A DNA stretch of 64,000 bases from CAZBDU01 sp964490725. Its GTDB lineage: Bacteria > Spirochaetota > Spirochaetia > SZUA-6 > DRHE01. The translations under genes and the position numbers were made by a program. Where the stretch lies: the NCBI GenBank assembly GCA_964490725.1, contig CAZBDU010000020.1:1-64000 (forward strand). The letters run 5' to 3'. The notes under the pieces were generated by a model. That model saw only the letters and a list, made by a program, of their open reading frames with translations. It was not told the DNA's origin and did not search any database. This document shows, one piece after another, positions 41,091 through 50,825 of this stretch. How positions within the stretch are numbered: the first letter of the stretch is position 1; each line of letters begins with the position of its first letter.

Positions 41091-44000
41091 ATGAGAGAAC
41101 TGCAGGATTTCGACAGTATCATGATCAGGCTGGCCTCCCCGGACCAGATCCGTGCGTGGTCGTACGGCGAGGTCAAGAAGCCGGAGACGATCAACTACCG
41201 TACCCTGCGTCCGGAGAAGGACGGTCTGTTCTGCGAGCGCATTTTCGGCACCACCAAGGAATGGGAGTGCTACTGCGGCAAGTTCAAGTCCATCCGCTAC
41301 AAGGGGGTGATCTGCGACCGCTGCGGCGTGGAGGTGACCCACTTCCGGGTACGCCGCGAGCGGATGGGACACATCGAGCTGGCCTCTCCGGTGAGCCACA
41401 TCTGGTACTATCGCTCGGTGCCTTCGCGCATGGGGCTGCTGCTGGACCTGCCCATCATGGCCCTGCGCTCCATCCTGTACTACGAGAAGTACATCGTCAT
41501 CGATCCGGGTGACACGGACCTCAAGAAGATGCAGCTTTTGAGCGAGGAGGAGTATCTGGAGGCCCAGGAGCGCTACGGAGTGGCTTTCACCGCCGGTATC
41601 GGCGCGGAGGCGATCCGGACGCTGCTGGAGAACATGGATCTGGACGAGCTGTCCGCCAACCTGCGGCTGAAGATGATTGAAAAAGGGCGCAAGACGGACA
41701 AGCGCCTCTTGAAGCGCATCGAGATCGTGGAGCACTTTCGCGATTCCGGCAACCGGCCCGACTGGATGATCCTGGACGTGATCCCGGTGATCCCGCCGGA
41801 GCTGCGCCCCATGGTCCAGCTGGACGGCGGCCGTTTCGCCACCTCGGACCTGAACGATCTGTACCGCCGGGTGATCAACCGCAACAACCGACTGAAACGG
41901 CTGCTGGCGCTGAACGCGCCGGACATCATCATCCGCAACGAGAAGCGCATGCTGCAAGAGGCGGTGGACGCGCTGTTCGACAATTCCAAGAAGAAGCGGG
42001 TGGTCAAGGGCGCGGCCAACCGTCCGCTGAAGAGCCTCTCGGACATGCTGAAGGGAAAGCAGGGGCGCTTCCGCCAGAACCTGCTGGGCAAGCGGGTGGA
42101 CTACTCGGGCCGCTCGGTCATCGTGGTGGGGCCGGAGCTGAAGCTGCACCAATGCGGGCTGCCCACCAAGATGGCGCTGGAGCTGTTCAAGCCCTTCATC
42201 ATGAAGAAGCTGGTCGAGAAGGATGTGGTCTACAACATCAAGAAGGCCAAGACCCTGGTGGAGCAGGAGACCCCGGAGGTGTGGGCCGTGCTGGAGGAGG
42301 TGGTGCAGGAGCACCCGGTGCTGCTGAACCGCGCCCCCACGCTGCACCGGCTCGGCATCCAGGCCTTTGAGCCGGTGCTGGTGGAGGGCAAGGCCATCAA
42401 GCTGCATCCACTGGTCTGCCATGCCTACAACGCGGACTTTGACGGCGACCAGATGGCCGTGCATGTCCCGCTTACCCCGGCGGCCCAGATCGAGTGCTGG
42501 ACGCTGATGCTGTCCTCCAAGAACCTGCTCAACCCCGCCAACGGCACCCCCATCGTGGTGCCCACCCAGGATATGGTGCTGGGGATCAACTACCTGACCA
42601 TGGTCAACAAGGACGCCCCCGGCACCGGCAAGCACTTCGGCTCCATCGAAGAGGTGCTCATGGCCCTCGACGCGGGGGCGGTGGGCTACCAGGCGCTGAT
42701 CAAGGTGAAGAGGGACGGGGAGTACGTGGAAACCACCCCGGGCAGGGTGATCCTCAACGAGGAGCTTCCCGCCGAGATGGAGTTCATCAACACTCCAATG
42801 GGGGAGAAGGAGCTGCGCACACTCATCGCGGACTGCTACCAGCGCTACGACGCCTACGTCACCGTCCAGATGCTGGACGTGATCAAGGACCTGGGCTTCC
42901 GCTACGCCACCCGCTTCGGGGCCACTATCGGTATGGACGACATCATCATTCCAGGCGCCAAGAGAGAGCTGATCACCAAGGCAAACTCGCAGGTGGAGGC
43001 CATTCAGAACCAGTACCTGCAAGGCCACATCACCAACGAGGAGCGCTACAACCGGGTTGTGGAAGTGTGGTCCAGCACGAACGAGCTGGTGACCAACGAG
43101 CTGATGAACGACCTGCGCTCCGACAAGAGCGGGTTCAACCCCGTGTTCATGATGGCCCACTCCGGGGCCCGGGGAAGCCGAACGCAGATCCGCCAGCTCG
43201 GGGGCATGCGCGGCCTGATGGCCAAACCCTCCGGGGAGATCATCGAGTTGCCGATCCGCTCCAACTTCAAGGAGGGCCTGAGCGTGATCGAGTTCTTCAT
43301 CTCCACCAACGGCGCCCGCAAGGGGCTGGCCGACACCGCGCTCAAGACGGCGGACGCCGGCTACCTGACCCGCCGGCTGGTGGACATTGCCCAGGACGTG
43401 GTGGTGAACGAGGAGGACTGCGGCACCATCAACGGTCTGGAGCGGCGCGCCATCAAGGACGGCGAGGAGATCGTGGAGTCCCTGCGGGACCGCATCGTGG
43501 GGCGCTTCACGCTGGAGCGGGTCCGCCACCCCATCACCGGCGAGATCATCATCGACGTGAATCAGGAAATCACCGACGAGATCGCCGACCGCATCGAGGC
43601 GGCTGGGGTGGAAAGCGTGCGCATCCGCACGGTGCTGACCTGCGAGGCCAAGCACGGGGTGTGCGTCAAGTGCTACGGGCGCAACCTGGCCAGCAACCGC
43701 ACGGTGGACATCGGAGAGGCGGTGGGGATCATTGCCGCTCAGTCCATCGGACAGCCCGGCACCCAGCTCACCATGCGGACCTTCCACATCGGAGGGGCGG
43801 CCACCAAGATCAGCGAGGAGAACCGGGTGTATCTCCGCTACCCTGTGGTGGTGGAGAAGGTCAACGGCAACACCGTGACCCTGAAAAACGGCAACTTCCT
43901 GTTCACCCGCAAGGGTCACATCAGCGTGCACAAGGTGCTGCGGACCATCGAGATCTCCAAGGGGGACAAGGTTCTGGTGAAGGACGGGCAGAAGGTGGTG

Positions 44001-45353
44001 AGCGGCGACGGCATCCTGGAGCGCAAGGGAGAGTCCATCGTGGCCCAGGAGATCGCCTACGTCCACCGCAGGGAGAGCTCCCTCCTGCTGATCGCCCAGT
44101 CCCAACGCGTGGACATCCGCAACGGTGCGGAGCTGCTGGCCAAGGAGGGGGATCTGATGAAGGCCGAGGAGACCATCGCCTACTTCGACCCCTTCAGCGA
44201 GCCGATCATCGCGGAGGTGGGCGGCAAGGTGCACTTCGAGGACATCATCCTGGGTACGACGTTGAAGGAAGAAATCAACGAGGACACCGGGAAGATCGAG
44301 AAGAAGATCACCGAGTTCACCCTGGAGACCCTGCAACCGCGGCTTTCGGTGCAGGACGAGGAGGGCAAGGAGCTGGCGGTCTACTACCTTCCGGGGTCCG
44401 CCTATCTGAACGTGAACGACGGGGAGGCCATCCAGGCCGGACGTATCCTGGCCAAGCTGCCGCGGGAGAGTGTGAAGACCAGGGACATCACCGGAGGGCT
44501 GCCCAGGGTGGGAGAGCTGTTCGAGGCGCGCAAGCCCAAGACCCCGACGGTGCCGAGCCGCATCGGCGGAGTGGTGCACTTCCGGGGCATCGTGAAGAGC
44601 AAGCGCGTCATCGTGGTCACGGACCCCTATGGCAAGGAGTACAAGCACCTGGTGCCCATGGGCAAGCACCTGCTGGTGCGCGACGGCGACACCGTGGAGG
44701 CCGGCGAGCTGCTGTGCGAAGGGAACATCGATCCCCATGACATCCTCCACATCCTGGGCGAGCAGGCCCTTCAGAGCTACCTGGTGAACGAGATCCAGGA
44801 GGTGTACCGGCTTCAGGGCGTGAACATCAACGACAAGCACATCGGGATCATCATCCGCCAGATGATGAGGAAGGTGGAGATCGTCCAGGTGGGGGACACC
44901 AACTTCATCTACGGCCAGCAGGTGGACCGGTACCGGTTCAACGAGGAGAACCGCAAGGTGATCCGCGAGGGCGGCCAGCCGGCGATTGCCAGGCCTCTGC
45001 TGCTGGGCATCACCAAGGCGTCCCTGAACATCGACTCGTTCATCTCCGCGGCGTCCTTCCAGGAGACCACCCGGGTGCTGACGAACGCCTCCATCCAGGG
45101 GGCTATGGACCAGCTGCACGGGCTGAAGGAGAACGTGATCATCGGCCACCTCATCCCCGCCGGCACAGGCGTGCGGGGATACAACCAGATCAAGCTCTAT
45201 GACGAAAACATGGAGGACCTGGACCTGGAGGTGACGCGCCTTCTGGAGGAGAAACGCCGCGAGAAGGAAGCGCAGGCGGTGCTGCAGGAGGCCGAACAGG
45301 CCGCCAGCGCTGCCCCCACCGCCGCAACCACCCCCACCGCCGCCACTCCGTAG
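41091..45353 (+). CDS. rpoC: RNA polymerase beta' subunit
   Basis: The 1420-aa subunit has the N-terminal zinc-binding element (CYCGKFKSIRYKGVICDRCG), the catalytic Mg2+ loop NADFDGDQMAVH near residue 447, the second zinc site (LTCEAKHGVCVKCYGRN) and the trigger loop AAQSIGQPGTQLTMRTFHIG. In the trigger loop Gln888 replaces the usual Glu. The last 25 residues are an Ala/Thr/Pro-rich tail (about AAPTAATTPTAATP). The ATG at 41091 has GAGGAGATGAGAG directly upstream. A possible terminator lies at 45390-45420. Confidence 0.98.
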   Translation: MRELQDFDSIMIRLASPDQIRAWSYGEVKKPETINYRTLRPEKDGLFCERIFGTTKEWECYCGKFKSIRYKGVICDRCGVEVTHFRVRRERMGHIELASPVSHIWYYRSVPSRMGLLLDLPIMALRSILYYEKYIVIDPGDTDLKKMQLLSEEEYLEAQERYGVAFTAGIGAEAIRTLLENMDLDELSANLRLKMIEKGRKTDKRLLKRIEIVEHFRDSGNRPDWMILDVIPVIPPELRPMVQLDGGRFATSDLNDLYRRVINRNNRLKRLLALNAPDIIIRNEKRMLQEAVDALFDNSKKKRVVKGAANRPLKSLSDMLKGKQGRFRQNLLGKRVDYSGRSVIVVGPELKLHQCGLPTKMALELFKPFIMKKLVEKDVVYNIKKAKTLVEQETPEVWAVLEEVVQEHPVLLNRAPTLHRLGIQAFEPVLVEGKAIKLHPLVCHAYNADFDGDQMAVHVPLTPAAQIECWTLMLSSKNLLNPANGTPIVVPTQDMVLGINYLTMVNKDAPGTGKHFGSIEEVLMALDAGAVGYQALIKVKRDGEYVETTPGRVILNEELPAEMEFINTPMGEKELRTLIADCYQRYDAYVTVQMLDVIKDLGFRYATRFGATIGMDDIIIPGAKRELITKANSQVEAIQNQYLQGHITNEERYNRVVEVWSSTNELVTNELMNDLRSDKSGFNPVFMMAHSGARGSRTQIRQLGGMRGLMAKPSGEIIELPIRSNFKEGLSVIEFFISTNGARKGLADTALKTADAGYLTRRLVDIAQDVVVNEEDCGTINGLERRAIKDGEEIVESLRDRIVGRFTLERVRHPITGEIIIDVNQEITDEIADRIEAAGVESVRIRTVLTCEAKHGVCVKCYGRNLASNRTVDIGEAVGIIAAQSIGQPGTQLTMRTFHIGGAATKISEENRVYLRYPVVVEKVNGNTVTLKNGNFLFTRKGHISVHKVLRTIEISKGDKVLVKDGQKVVSGDGILERKGESIVAQEIAYVHRRESSLLLIAQSQRVDIRNGAELLAKEGDLMKAEETIAYFDPFSEPIIAEVGGKVHFEDIILGTTLKEEINEDTGKIEKKITEFTLETLQPRLSVQDEEGKELAVYYLPGSAYLNVNDGEAIQAGRILAKLPRESVKTRDITGGLPRVGELFEARKPKTPTVPSRIGGVVHFRGIVKSKRVIVVTDPYGKEYKHLVPMGKHLLVRDGDTVEAGELLCEGNIDPHDILHILGEQALQSYLVNEIQEVYRLQGVNINDKHIGIIIRQMMRKVEIVQVGDTNFIYGQQVDRYRFNEENRKVIREGGQPAIARPLLLGITKASLNIDSFISAASFQETTRVLTNASIQGAMDQLHGLKENVIIGHLIPAGTGVRGYNQIKLYDENMEDLDLEVTRLLEEKRREKEAQAVLQEAEQAASAAPTAATTPTAATP

Positions 45354-45389
45354 CGCTGGAGCTGCTGGATGAGCGCTGCGCGCATCTAC

Positions 45390-45420
45390 GCCGGAGGCTG
45401 CTCCGGCGGGATACTTTCTT
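45390..45420 (+). terminator. Possible terminator after rpoC
   Basis: GCCGGAG (45390-45396) and CTCCGGC (45401-45407) form a perfect 7-bp stem with a GCTG loop. A modest T-rich tail (ATACTTTCTT) follows three bases later. The T tract is weak, so this could be a partly Rho-dependent site. Confidence 0.35.
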
Positions 45421-45552
45421 TCAGCGCATCGCCGCCCTGACGCAATACCTGCCCTTCGCCGATTGGTGCAGCCTGCTGGGTTTCATGCTGCGAGCGCTGT
45501 GCGAGGGGGCTGGGCCTCCTCCAGATAGCTTCCCCATTCGCTTCTGAGGGGC

Positions 45553-45660
45553 AGGCCGGTCACCTACCGGCTCACTGGGGTGGACGCCTCTGGAAACGAG
45601 AGTCCTCCCTCCGCGGGGGTGACGGTGGTGCCCACCGACCTGGTGCCTCTGGCGGCTTGA
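45553..45660 (+). pseudogene. C-terminal remnant of a fibronectin type III protein
   Basis: The last 35 codons before TGA 45658 read RPVTYRLTGVDASGNESP and continue with a hydrophobic end. The pattern Y-x-L-x-x-V-D-x-x-G-N-E-S is the F-G region of an FN3 domain. A stop codon occurs in frame at 45526-45528, so nothing longer survives. Confidence 0.5.
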
Positions 45661-45689
45661 GAGGTGGCCTTCGAGCCTGGCGGGTCTCC

Positions 45690-45717
45690 TTGACAGCGCT
45701 TCAGGGCACGGTATAAT
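45690..45717 (+). promoter_or_regulatory. Strong promoter of the BMP transporter operon
   Basis: TTGACA (45690-45695) and TATAAT (45712-45717), both perfect consensus boxes, are separated by 16 bases. The start is expected near 45724, giving a leader of about 75 nt to the ATG at 45799. Confidence 0.8.
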
Positions 45718-45798
45718 CCTCCCTAGGTCTGGAGGCGGTTCGCCTTCCGGACGCAAAGCAATCGGAAGAAAACGCAAGAACAAAAGGGGGAGACAGGC

Positions 45799-46998
45799 AT
45801 GAAGCTCGAAACGAAAGTGGTGGTTCTGCTCGTCTTCGCGGCCTTGCTGGTGGGGGGGCAGCTCGGCACGCCGCAGCCTGCGGACGCCCAGCAGCTCAAG
45901 GGCAGGGTGGCCGTGGTCCTGGATGTCGGCGGAAGGGGGGATTTGTCCTTCAACGACATGGGCTTCAAGGGGACCGATCAGGCGGCAAAGGATTTCGGGC
46001 TCAAGATGACCGAGATTCAGAGCGCCAGCGCCGCTGACTATCTGCCGAACGTGCGCAACGCCGCGCGATCCAGGCAGTTCGACCTCGTCTTGGCGGTAGG
46101 GTTCCTGCTCACCGACGCGGTGTCTACGGTGGCCAAGGAGTACCCAAACCAGAAGTTCGCCATCATCGACTCGGTGGTCGACTCGCCCAATGTGATGTCC
46201 ATTGTGTTCAACGAGAACGAGGGCTCTGCCCTGGTGGGCGCCCTGGCTGCCATGGTGGCCGCCCACTACAACTACCCGTACGTGGGCTGCGTGTTGGGCA
46301 TCGAGATCCCGGTCCTGTACCACTTCGAGGCGGGGTACCGCTACGGCATCAACTGGGGCAACGAGCGCTACGGCAGGCAAATGGGCGGAAGCCCGAACAG
46401 GGGGCTGCTGTACACCTACACGGGCACCTTCGATGACATCGCCAAAGGCAAGGAGGCCACGGCAGCCATGCTGGCCCAGGGGGCGGGGCTGGTCTTCAAC
46501 GTCGCCGGGCCCCTCGGCATCGGCGATCTGCAGGCGATCACCGAAGCAATCAAGGCCAAGGGGGCGCAAGCCGGGCCTCCCTTCATGATCGGCGTGGATG
46601 CTGACCAGGACTGGCTGGGAGACGGGCACCGGGTGCTGGCCAGCATGATGAAGCGGGTCGACACGGCCTGCTACAACGCCGTCCAGGATGTGGTCAAGGG
46701 GACCTTCGAGGGCGGTCTGACGGTCATGGGGCTCAAGGACAAGGGCGTCGCCATGAGCGGCCTACAGGACCTGCAGCTCTTCATGCAGTTCGGCATCGAT
46801 TCCGGGCAGATCACCCAGGCGGACAAGTCGGTCATCGTCGCGAACTGGCAGCAAATGCGCGCCCAGATTCCCGGCTGGATCTGGAGCGCCGTGAGCGAGC
46901 TCCAGGACAAGATCGTCTCGGGCCAGCTGACCGTGCCGACGGCTAATACTCTCGAGGAGATGAAGTCCGTCCGCGCCAAGTATCCCTTGACCAGGTAG
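45799..46998 (+). CDS. BMP-family substrate-binding protein of ABC transporter
   Basis: The 399-aa periplasmic-binding-protein-like product belongs to the BMP/PnrA (Med/TmpC) family, whose characterised members bind purine nucleosides. A signal peptide (KVVVLLVFAALLVGG, cleavage probably after ADA) precedes the mature domain. Family features include GRGDLSFNDMGFKGTD, AVGFLLTDAVSTVAKEYPNQ and IDSVVDSPNVMSIVFNENEG. There is no lipobox cysteine, so unlike many family members it is probably soluble in the periplasm. It has a perfect-consensus promoter and an RBS (GGGGGAGACAGGC). It is the first gene of an operon with two permeases and an ATPase. Confidence 0.93.
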   Translation: MKLETKVVVLLVFAALLVGGQLGTPQPADAQQLKGRVAVVLDVGGRGDLSFNDMGFKGTDQAAKDFGLKMTEIQSASAADYLPNVRNAARSRQFDLVLAVGFLLTDAVSTVAKEYPNQKFAIIDSVVDSPNVMSIVFNENEGSALVGALAAMVAAHYNYPYVGCVLGIEIPVLYHFEAGYRYGINWGNERYGRQMGGSPNRGLLYTYTGTFDDIAKGKEATAAMLAQGAGLVFNVAGPLGIGDLQAITEAIKAKGAQAGPPFMIGVDADQDWLGDGHRVLASMMKRVDTACYNAVQDVVKGTFEGGLTVMGLKDKGVAMSGLQDLQLFMQFGIDSGQITQADKSVIVANWQQMRAQIPGWIWSAVSELQDKIVSGQLTVPTANTLEEMKSVRAKYPLTR

Positions 46999-47201
46999 GC
47001 CGGCAAGCGGAGGAGGGGGCGGCCGGGGCGCCGTCCCCTCCTCTTCCATAGTCAGTCATTTAGTATTTGGTCATCTAGTCGAGCCGTCTGGGGTCACGCC
47101 ATTCACCCGCGGGAGAGGCCGGTGCGGTCCGCGCTTCCCGGGGGGTGCTTTCGCCCCGCGCCGCGGCGAGGCGGACCGGCGGTTCTAGAGGAGGCCGGCC
47201 A

Positions 47202-48272
47202 GTGCCGAAGCGCAGAGCCAGGTTCTTCGGAAAGACCGAGGAGCTGCTGAAGACCGTCGCCGCCGCCATCATGGGCTTCGCCCTCGGCGCCGTGGTCATC
47301 CTCATCTTTGGCTACGATCCCCTCGCCGCCTTTCAGGCCCTGTTCCTGGGAGCGTTCGGGGACCTCTATGGCCTCTCGGAGTCGCTGGCCAACGCCACGC
47401 CCCTCATCCTCACCGGCCTGACCTTCGCCCTGGGCCTGCGGGGCGGGCTGTTCAACATCGGTGCGGAAGGGCAGCTGTATCTGGGCGCCCTGGCCGCCGT
47501 GAGCTTCAGTCTGCTGCGGATGCCTCCGGCGCTGATCTTCGTCCTCGCCCTGGCAGGCGCCGCCCTGGCAGGGGCCCTGTGGAGCCTGCCGGTGGCGACC
47601 CTGAAGGTCACCCGCGGCGTGCACGAGGTGATCTCCACGATCATGCTGAACTGGATCGCCAACTTCCTCGCCTTCTACCTGATTTCCGCGGTCCTGGTAG
47701 ACCCCAAGCGGGCGGAGAAGACCATCAGCGTGGTTCCAGGCGCGCGCTTCGCCGTCCTGGTGCCGGGAACCAGCCTGAGCTGGGGAATCGTGGTTGCCCT
47801 GATCGCCGCCGTAGCGGTTTACGTGCTTCTTTGGCGCACGGTCGTGGGGTTCGACGTCCGGGTGGTGGGGCACAACCCTATGGCCGCCAGCTACGCCGGC
47901 ATCAAGAGGTGGAAGGCCACTCTCTTCGTCTTTCTGGCTGGAGGAGCCACCGCCGGGCTGGGGGGTGCCGTGCACGTCATGGGGAGGCCGCCCACCTACG
48001 CGGTGTTCACGGGCATGCCCGCCATCACCGGTCTAGGCTTCGACGGATTGGCGGTCGCCATGATCGGCAGGAACCATCCCATCGGAGTCGTCTTCGCCGC
48101 AGTGTTCTACGGCGGCCTGCTGGCGGGAGGAAGAAATATGCAGCTTTTTGCCGGAGTGCCCCTCGAGATGGTCCGGGTGGTCGAGGGAATCGTGGTCGTT
48201 TTCCTGGCCATACCGGAGCTGGCGCGGCTGTTCACGTGGCGGCGGAAGGAAGCTGCGGCCGCAGCCGGGTGA
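47202..48272 (+). CDS. ABC transporter permease (NupP-like)
   Basis: The 356-aa integral membrane protein of the BPD_transp_2 family has about nine hydrophobic helices. Family features include LTGLTFALGLRGGLFNIGAE and the cytoplasmic coupling region VGHNPMAASYAGIKRWKATL. The GTG at 47202 has GAGGAGG seven bases upstream; the frame upstream is open but has no RBS. The gap of 203 bp after the BMP gene contains no clear promoter or gene. It pairs with the second permease at 48320. Confidence 0.93.
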   Translation: MPKRRARFFGKTEELLKTVAAAIMGFALGAVVILIFGYDPLAAFQALFLGAFGDLYGLSESLANATPLILTGLTFALGLRGGLFNIGAEGQLYLGALAAVSFSLLRMPPALIFVLALAGAALAGALWSLPVATLKVTRGVHEVISTIMLNWIANFLAFYLISAVLVDPKRAEKTISVVPGARFAVLVPGTSLSWGIVVALIAAVAVYVLLWRTVVGFDVRVVGHNPMAASYAGIKRWKATLFVFLAGGATAGLGGAVHVMGRPPTYAVFTGMPAITGLGFDGLAVAMIGRNHPIGVVFAAVFYGGLLAGGRNMQLFAGVPLEMVRVVEGIVVVFLAIPELARLFTWRRKEAAAAAG

Positions 48273-48319
48273 GCTTCGATCATTGAAGGTTGGCGGGCCC
48301 GAGGGAGCGTATCGAGTCA

Positions 48320-49222
48320 ATGAACATCTTCTACCTGCACGGGATCCTGCTGGGGTCGCTCAACGCCATGGTTCCCATCACTCTGGCCGCCACCGGCGAG
48401 ACGATCGGAGAGTCCGCCGGATTGTTCGACATCGGCCTGGAGGGAATCCTGCTTGTCAGCGCCATGACCGGCGCCCTCGGAGCGGAGTGGACCGGCGGGG
48501 CCGTGATCGGCATGCTGATCGGGGCGGCCACGGGCTTTGGCATCGGCGCGTTGTTCGGAGCGATCTCCACCTATCTCAGAGGAGACCAGCTCATCGCCGG
48601 GGTGGGGATCAATCTGCTCGCCGCGGGAATGGTGGCCTTCTGGCTGATCTTCCTCGGAGTGCCCGGGCACCACGCTGTGCCGGACCGCAGCCGCATGTGG
48701 GACATCCCCACTCCCATCGGACCCTTGAGCCCTCTGGTTCCCCTGGCCCTGCTGCTGGCGGTGCTCGTCTTCTTGCTGCTCTTCAAGACCAAGCTCGGCT
48801 TGAAGATAAAGGCGGTGGGCGAGAACCCACAGGCGGCCGACGTGGCGGGGATCAACGTCAACCTGGTACGCCTGCTGTCCACCTCCTGCGGCGCTGCTTT
48901 CGCGGGACTGGCCGGTGCATACATGAGCATCGACTGGATCGGCTCGGTAACCAAGGACCTCTCCGCCGGGCGGGGCTTCATCGCCCTGGCCACGGTAGTC
49001 TTCAGCGGCCTGAATCCTCTTCTGGCCATGCTGGGCGGGTTCATTTTCGGTTTCTTTGACAACCTGGCCGTCTGGGTGGCCACGATTCCGGCCGTCAAGG
49101 AGGTCATTCCCTGGCAGTTCATCTCCATGGCTCCCTACGTGGTCACCCTCTTCGTGGTGGCCGGGGTGATCGGGCGCGTGCGCTTCCCGGCGGCGATGGG
49201 TGTTCCCTACAAGCGGGAATAG
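48320..49222 (+). CDS. ABC transporter permease (NupQ-like)
   Basis: The 300-aa permease is of the same superfamily as the preceding gene. Family signs are TLAATGETIGESAGLFDIGL near the N-terminus, the coupling region AVGENPQAADVAGINVNLVR and the terminal IGRVRFPAAMGVPYKRE. The same kind of C-terminus survives in the pseudogene at 11,633. The ATG at 48320 starts the family-like sequence; a TTG at 48290 would add ten residues. It forms the membrane heterodimer with the previous permease by analogy with BmpD-NupOPQ. Confidence 0.92.
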   Translation: MNIFYLHGILLGSLNAMVPITLAATGETIGESAGLFDIGLEGILLVSAMTGALGAEWTGGAVIGMLIGAATGFGIGALFGAISTYLRGDQLIAGVGINLLAAGMVAFWLIFLGVPGHHAVPDRSRMWDIPTPIGPLSPLVPLALLLAVLVFLLLFKTKLGLKIKAVGENPQAADVAGINVNLVRLLSTSCGAAFAGLAGAYMSIDWIGSVTKDLSAGRGFIALATVVFSGLNPLLAMLGGFIFGFFDNLAVWVATIPAVKEVIPWQFISMAPYVVTLFVVAGVIGRVRFPAAMGVPYKRE

Positions 49223-49271
49223 GCGCAGGCCTGAAGGTCCGCGATGGGGATGTCCGCGACAAGGAGAGAAA

Positions 49272-50825
49272 GTGAGCGCAGAGAGCGGGTCGACTGGCCC
49301 CCCGGGTGAGGTACTGCTGGAAGGCAGGGGGATCTGCAAGGATTTCCCCGGCGTCTGGGAGCACCTGGTTTTGAATCACGTGAGCATCGATGTGCGGGCC
49401 GGAGAGATCCACGCCCTGTTGGGGGAAAACGGCGCCGGCAAGACCGTCATCGCCAATATCCTCTCCGGCTTCTACGGGCTGACAGAAGGCGAGATCTTCG
49501 TCCGCGGGAGGCCAGTCCAGCTCAGCTCCCCCCGGGACGGCATCGAGCACGGAATCGGCATGGTGCACCAGGAGCTGGCTCTGGTGAAGCCCTTCACCCT
49601 GGTGGAGAACATCGCCATCGGGCTGGCGGGTGCGAATCTGTCCTTTCCCCTCCGGGAGATCGAACGGCGGGTGCGAGAGCTCTCCGAGAAGCACGGCCTG
49701 TACGTGGACCCGCGGGCGCGCGTGGAGGATCTGTCCGCGGGGGAGCAGCAGAGGGCGGAGATTCTCAAAGTGCTGTACCACGACCCGCGGATCCTGATCC
49801 TCGACGAGCCCACCTCCCTCATCTCCACTGACGCCGCGCACCTGATCACCGCCCTGGAGCACATGGCCGCCCTGGGCGACGGGATTCTGTTCATCACCCA
49901 CAAGATCGAGGAAGCTCTGGAGGTGGGGCGGCGGGTGACCGTCCTGCGTCTCGGCAAGCCCATGGGCACCCGCGAAACCGCGCAGACGAGCAAGGAGGAG
50001 CTGGTCAGGCTCATGTTCGGGGAGCAGGAGCCGGTGCACATCGAGCGCCAGCCGCTGCGTTCCGCGCGCGTGGCCCTGGAGGTCGCCGGTCTTTCCGCCC
50101 TTGGCGCCGAAGGGGAACCGGCCCTGCGGGGGGTTTCCTTCGCCATCCGGGAGGGGGAAATCCTCGGCATCGCGGGAGTGTCCGGCAACGGACAGAGCGA
50201 GCTGGCTGAGACGGTGACGGGCCTGCGACAGGCGGCGTCAGGCCGGGTGCTCATCTTCGGCAGCGACTACACGAACCGTCCACCGGTGGAGATCATCCGG
50301 GCCGGGGTGGCCTACATTCCCGAGAAGCGGCGCGAGATGGGAGTCGTCGAAGGCATGACCGTGGCAGAGAACGTGGTGCTGAAGGACATCCATCTGCCGC
50401 CGTTCTCCCGGGCTTCCTTCGTGAACACGCCCTACATCTCACGGCACAGCGAGCAGATCGTGGCAAGGTTCGGCGCTCTGGTCTCCGATCTGTGGACCTC
50501 CCCGACGCGCATTCTCTCCGGAGGCAACATCCAGCGGCTCATCCTGGGCCGCGAAACCTGGCGCACTCCGCGGATCGTCGTGGCCGCCTATCCCACGCAG
50601 GGACTCGACGCCAAGGCCATCGAGCACACCTGGGAGGTCTTCATGAGCCTGCGGAAAAAAGGCTCGGCCTTCCTCCTGATCTCCGAGGACCTGGACGAGA
50701 TCATGGCGTTGAGCGACCGAATCGCCGTCATGCGGCGGGGCACCATCGTCGGTGTGGTGGCGGGAGGGCAAGCCAGGCGGGAGGAGCTGGGGATGATGAT
50801 CGCCGCCGGAGCCTCGCCAGGCTGA
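49272..50825 (+). CDS. ABC transporter ATPase, double nucleotide-binding domain (NupO-like)
   Basis: The 517-aa protein has two ABC domains in tandem. The first has Walker A GENGAGKTVIANILSG, signature LSAGEQQRAEIL, Walker B ILILDEPTSLIS and an H loop in ITHKIEEA. The second is degenerate, as is usual in this subfamily: P loop GVSGNGQSELAETV, signature LSGGNIQRLILGRE and VVAAYPTQGLD at Walker B. The GTG at 49272 is preceded by AAGGAGAG. It energises the two permeases for import of the BMP ligand, probably a nucleoside. Confidence 0.95.
   Translation: MSAESGSTGPPGEVLLEGRGICKDFPGVWEHLVLNHVSIDVRAGEIHALLGENGAGKTVIANILSGFYGLTEGEIFVRGRPVQLSSPRDGIEHGIGMVHQELALVKPFTLVENIAIGLAGANLSFPLREIERRVRELSEKHGLYVDPRARVEDLSAGEQQRAEILKVLYHDPRILILDEPTSLISTDAAHLITALEHMAALGDGILFITHKIEEALEVGRRVTVLRLGKPMGTRETAQTSKEELVRLMFGEQEPVHIERQPLRSARVALEVAGLSALGAEGEPALRGVSFAIREGEILGIAGVSGNGQSELAETVTGLRQAASGRVLIFGSDYTNRPPVEIIRAGVAYIPEKRREMGVVEGMTVAENVVLKDIHLPPFSRASFVNTPYISRHSEQIVARFGALVSDLWTSPTRILSGGNIQRLILGRETWRTPRIVVAAYPTQGLDAKAIEHTWEVFMSLRKKGSAFLLISEDLDEIMALSDRIAVMRRGTIVGVVAGGQARREELGMMIAAGASPG

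Larger units (their letters stand above)
45354..45689. other. Gene-poor interval with gene fragments
   Basis: No complete gene is visible between rpoC and the BMP promoter. A frame without a start runs to a stop at 45545-45547 and encodes an unrecognised helical fragment (LELLDERCAHLRRRLLRRD onward). A second frame, ending at 45658-45660, encodes VTYRLTGVDASGNESPPSAG, which closely resembles the end of a fibronectin type III domain. Both look like the 3' remains of lost genes. A hairpin that may end rpoBC transcription lies at 45390-45407. Confidence 0.55.

Noticed and set aside
37322..41194. 1290-codon open frame antisense to rpoB
   Set aside because: It mirrors rpoB codon by codon; high GC at third positions keeps the antisense frame open. 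The product is His/Leu/Gly-rich with no domain.
41007..45149. 1380-codon open frame antisense to rpoC
   Set aside because: Same GC-bias shadow effect; no RBS and no family features.
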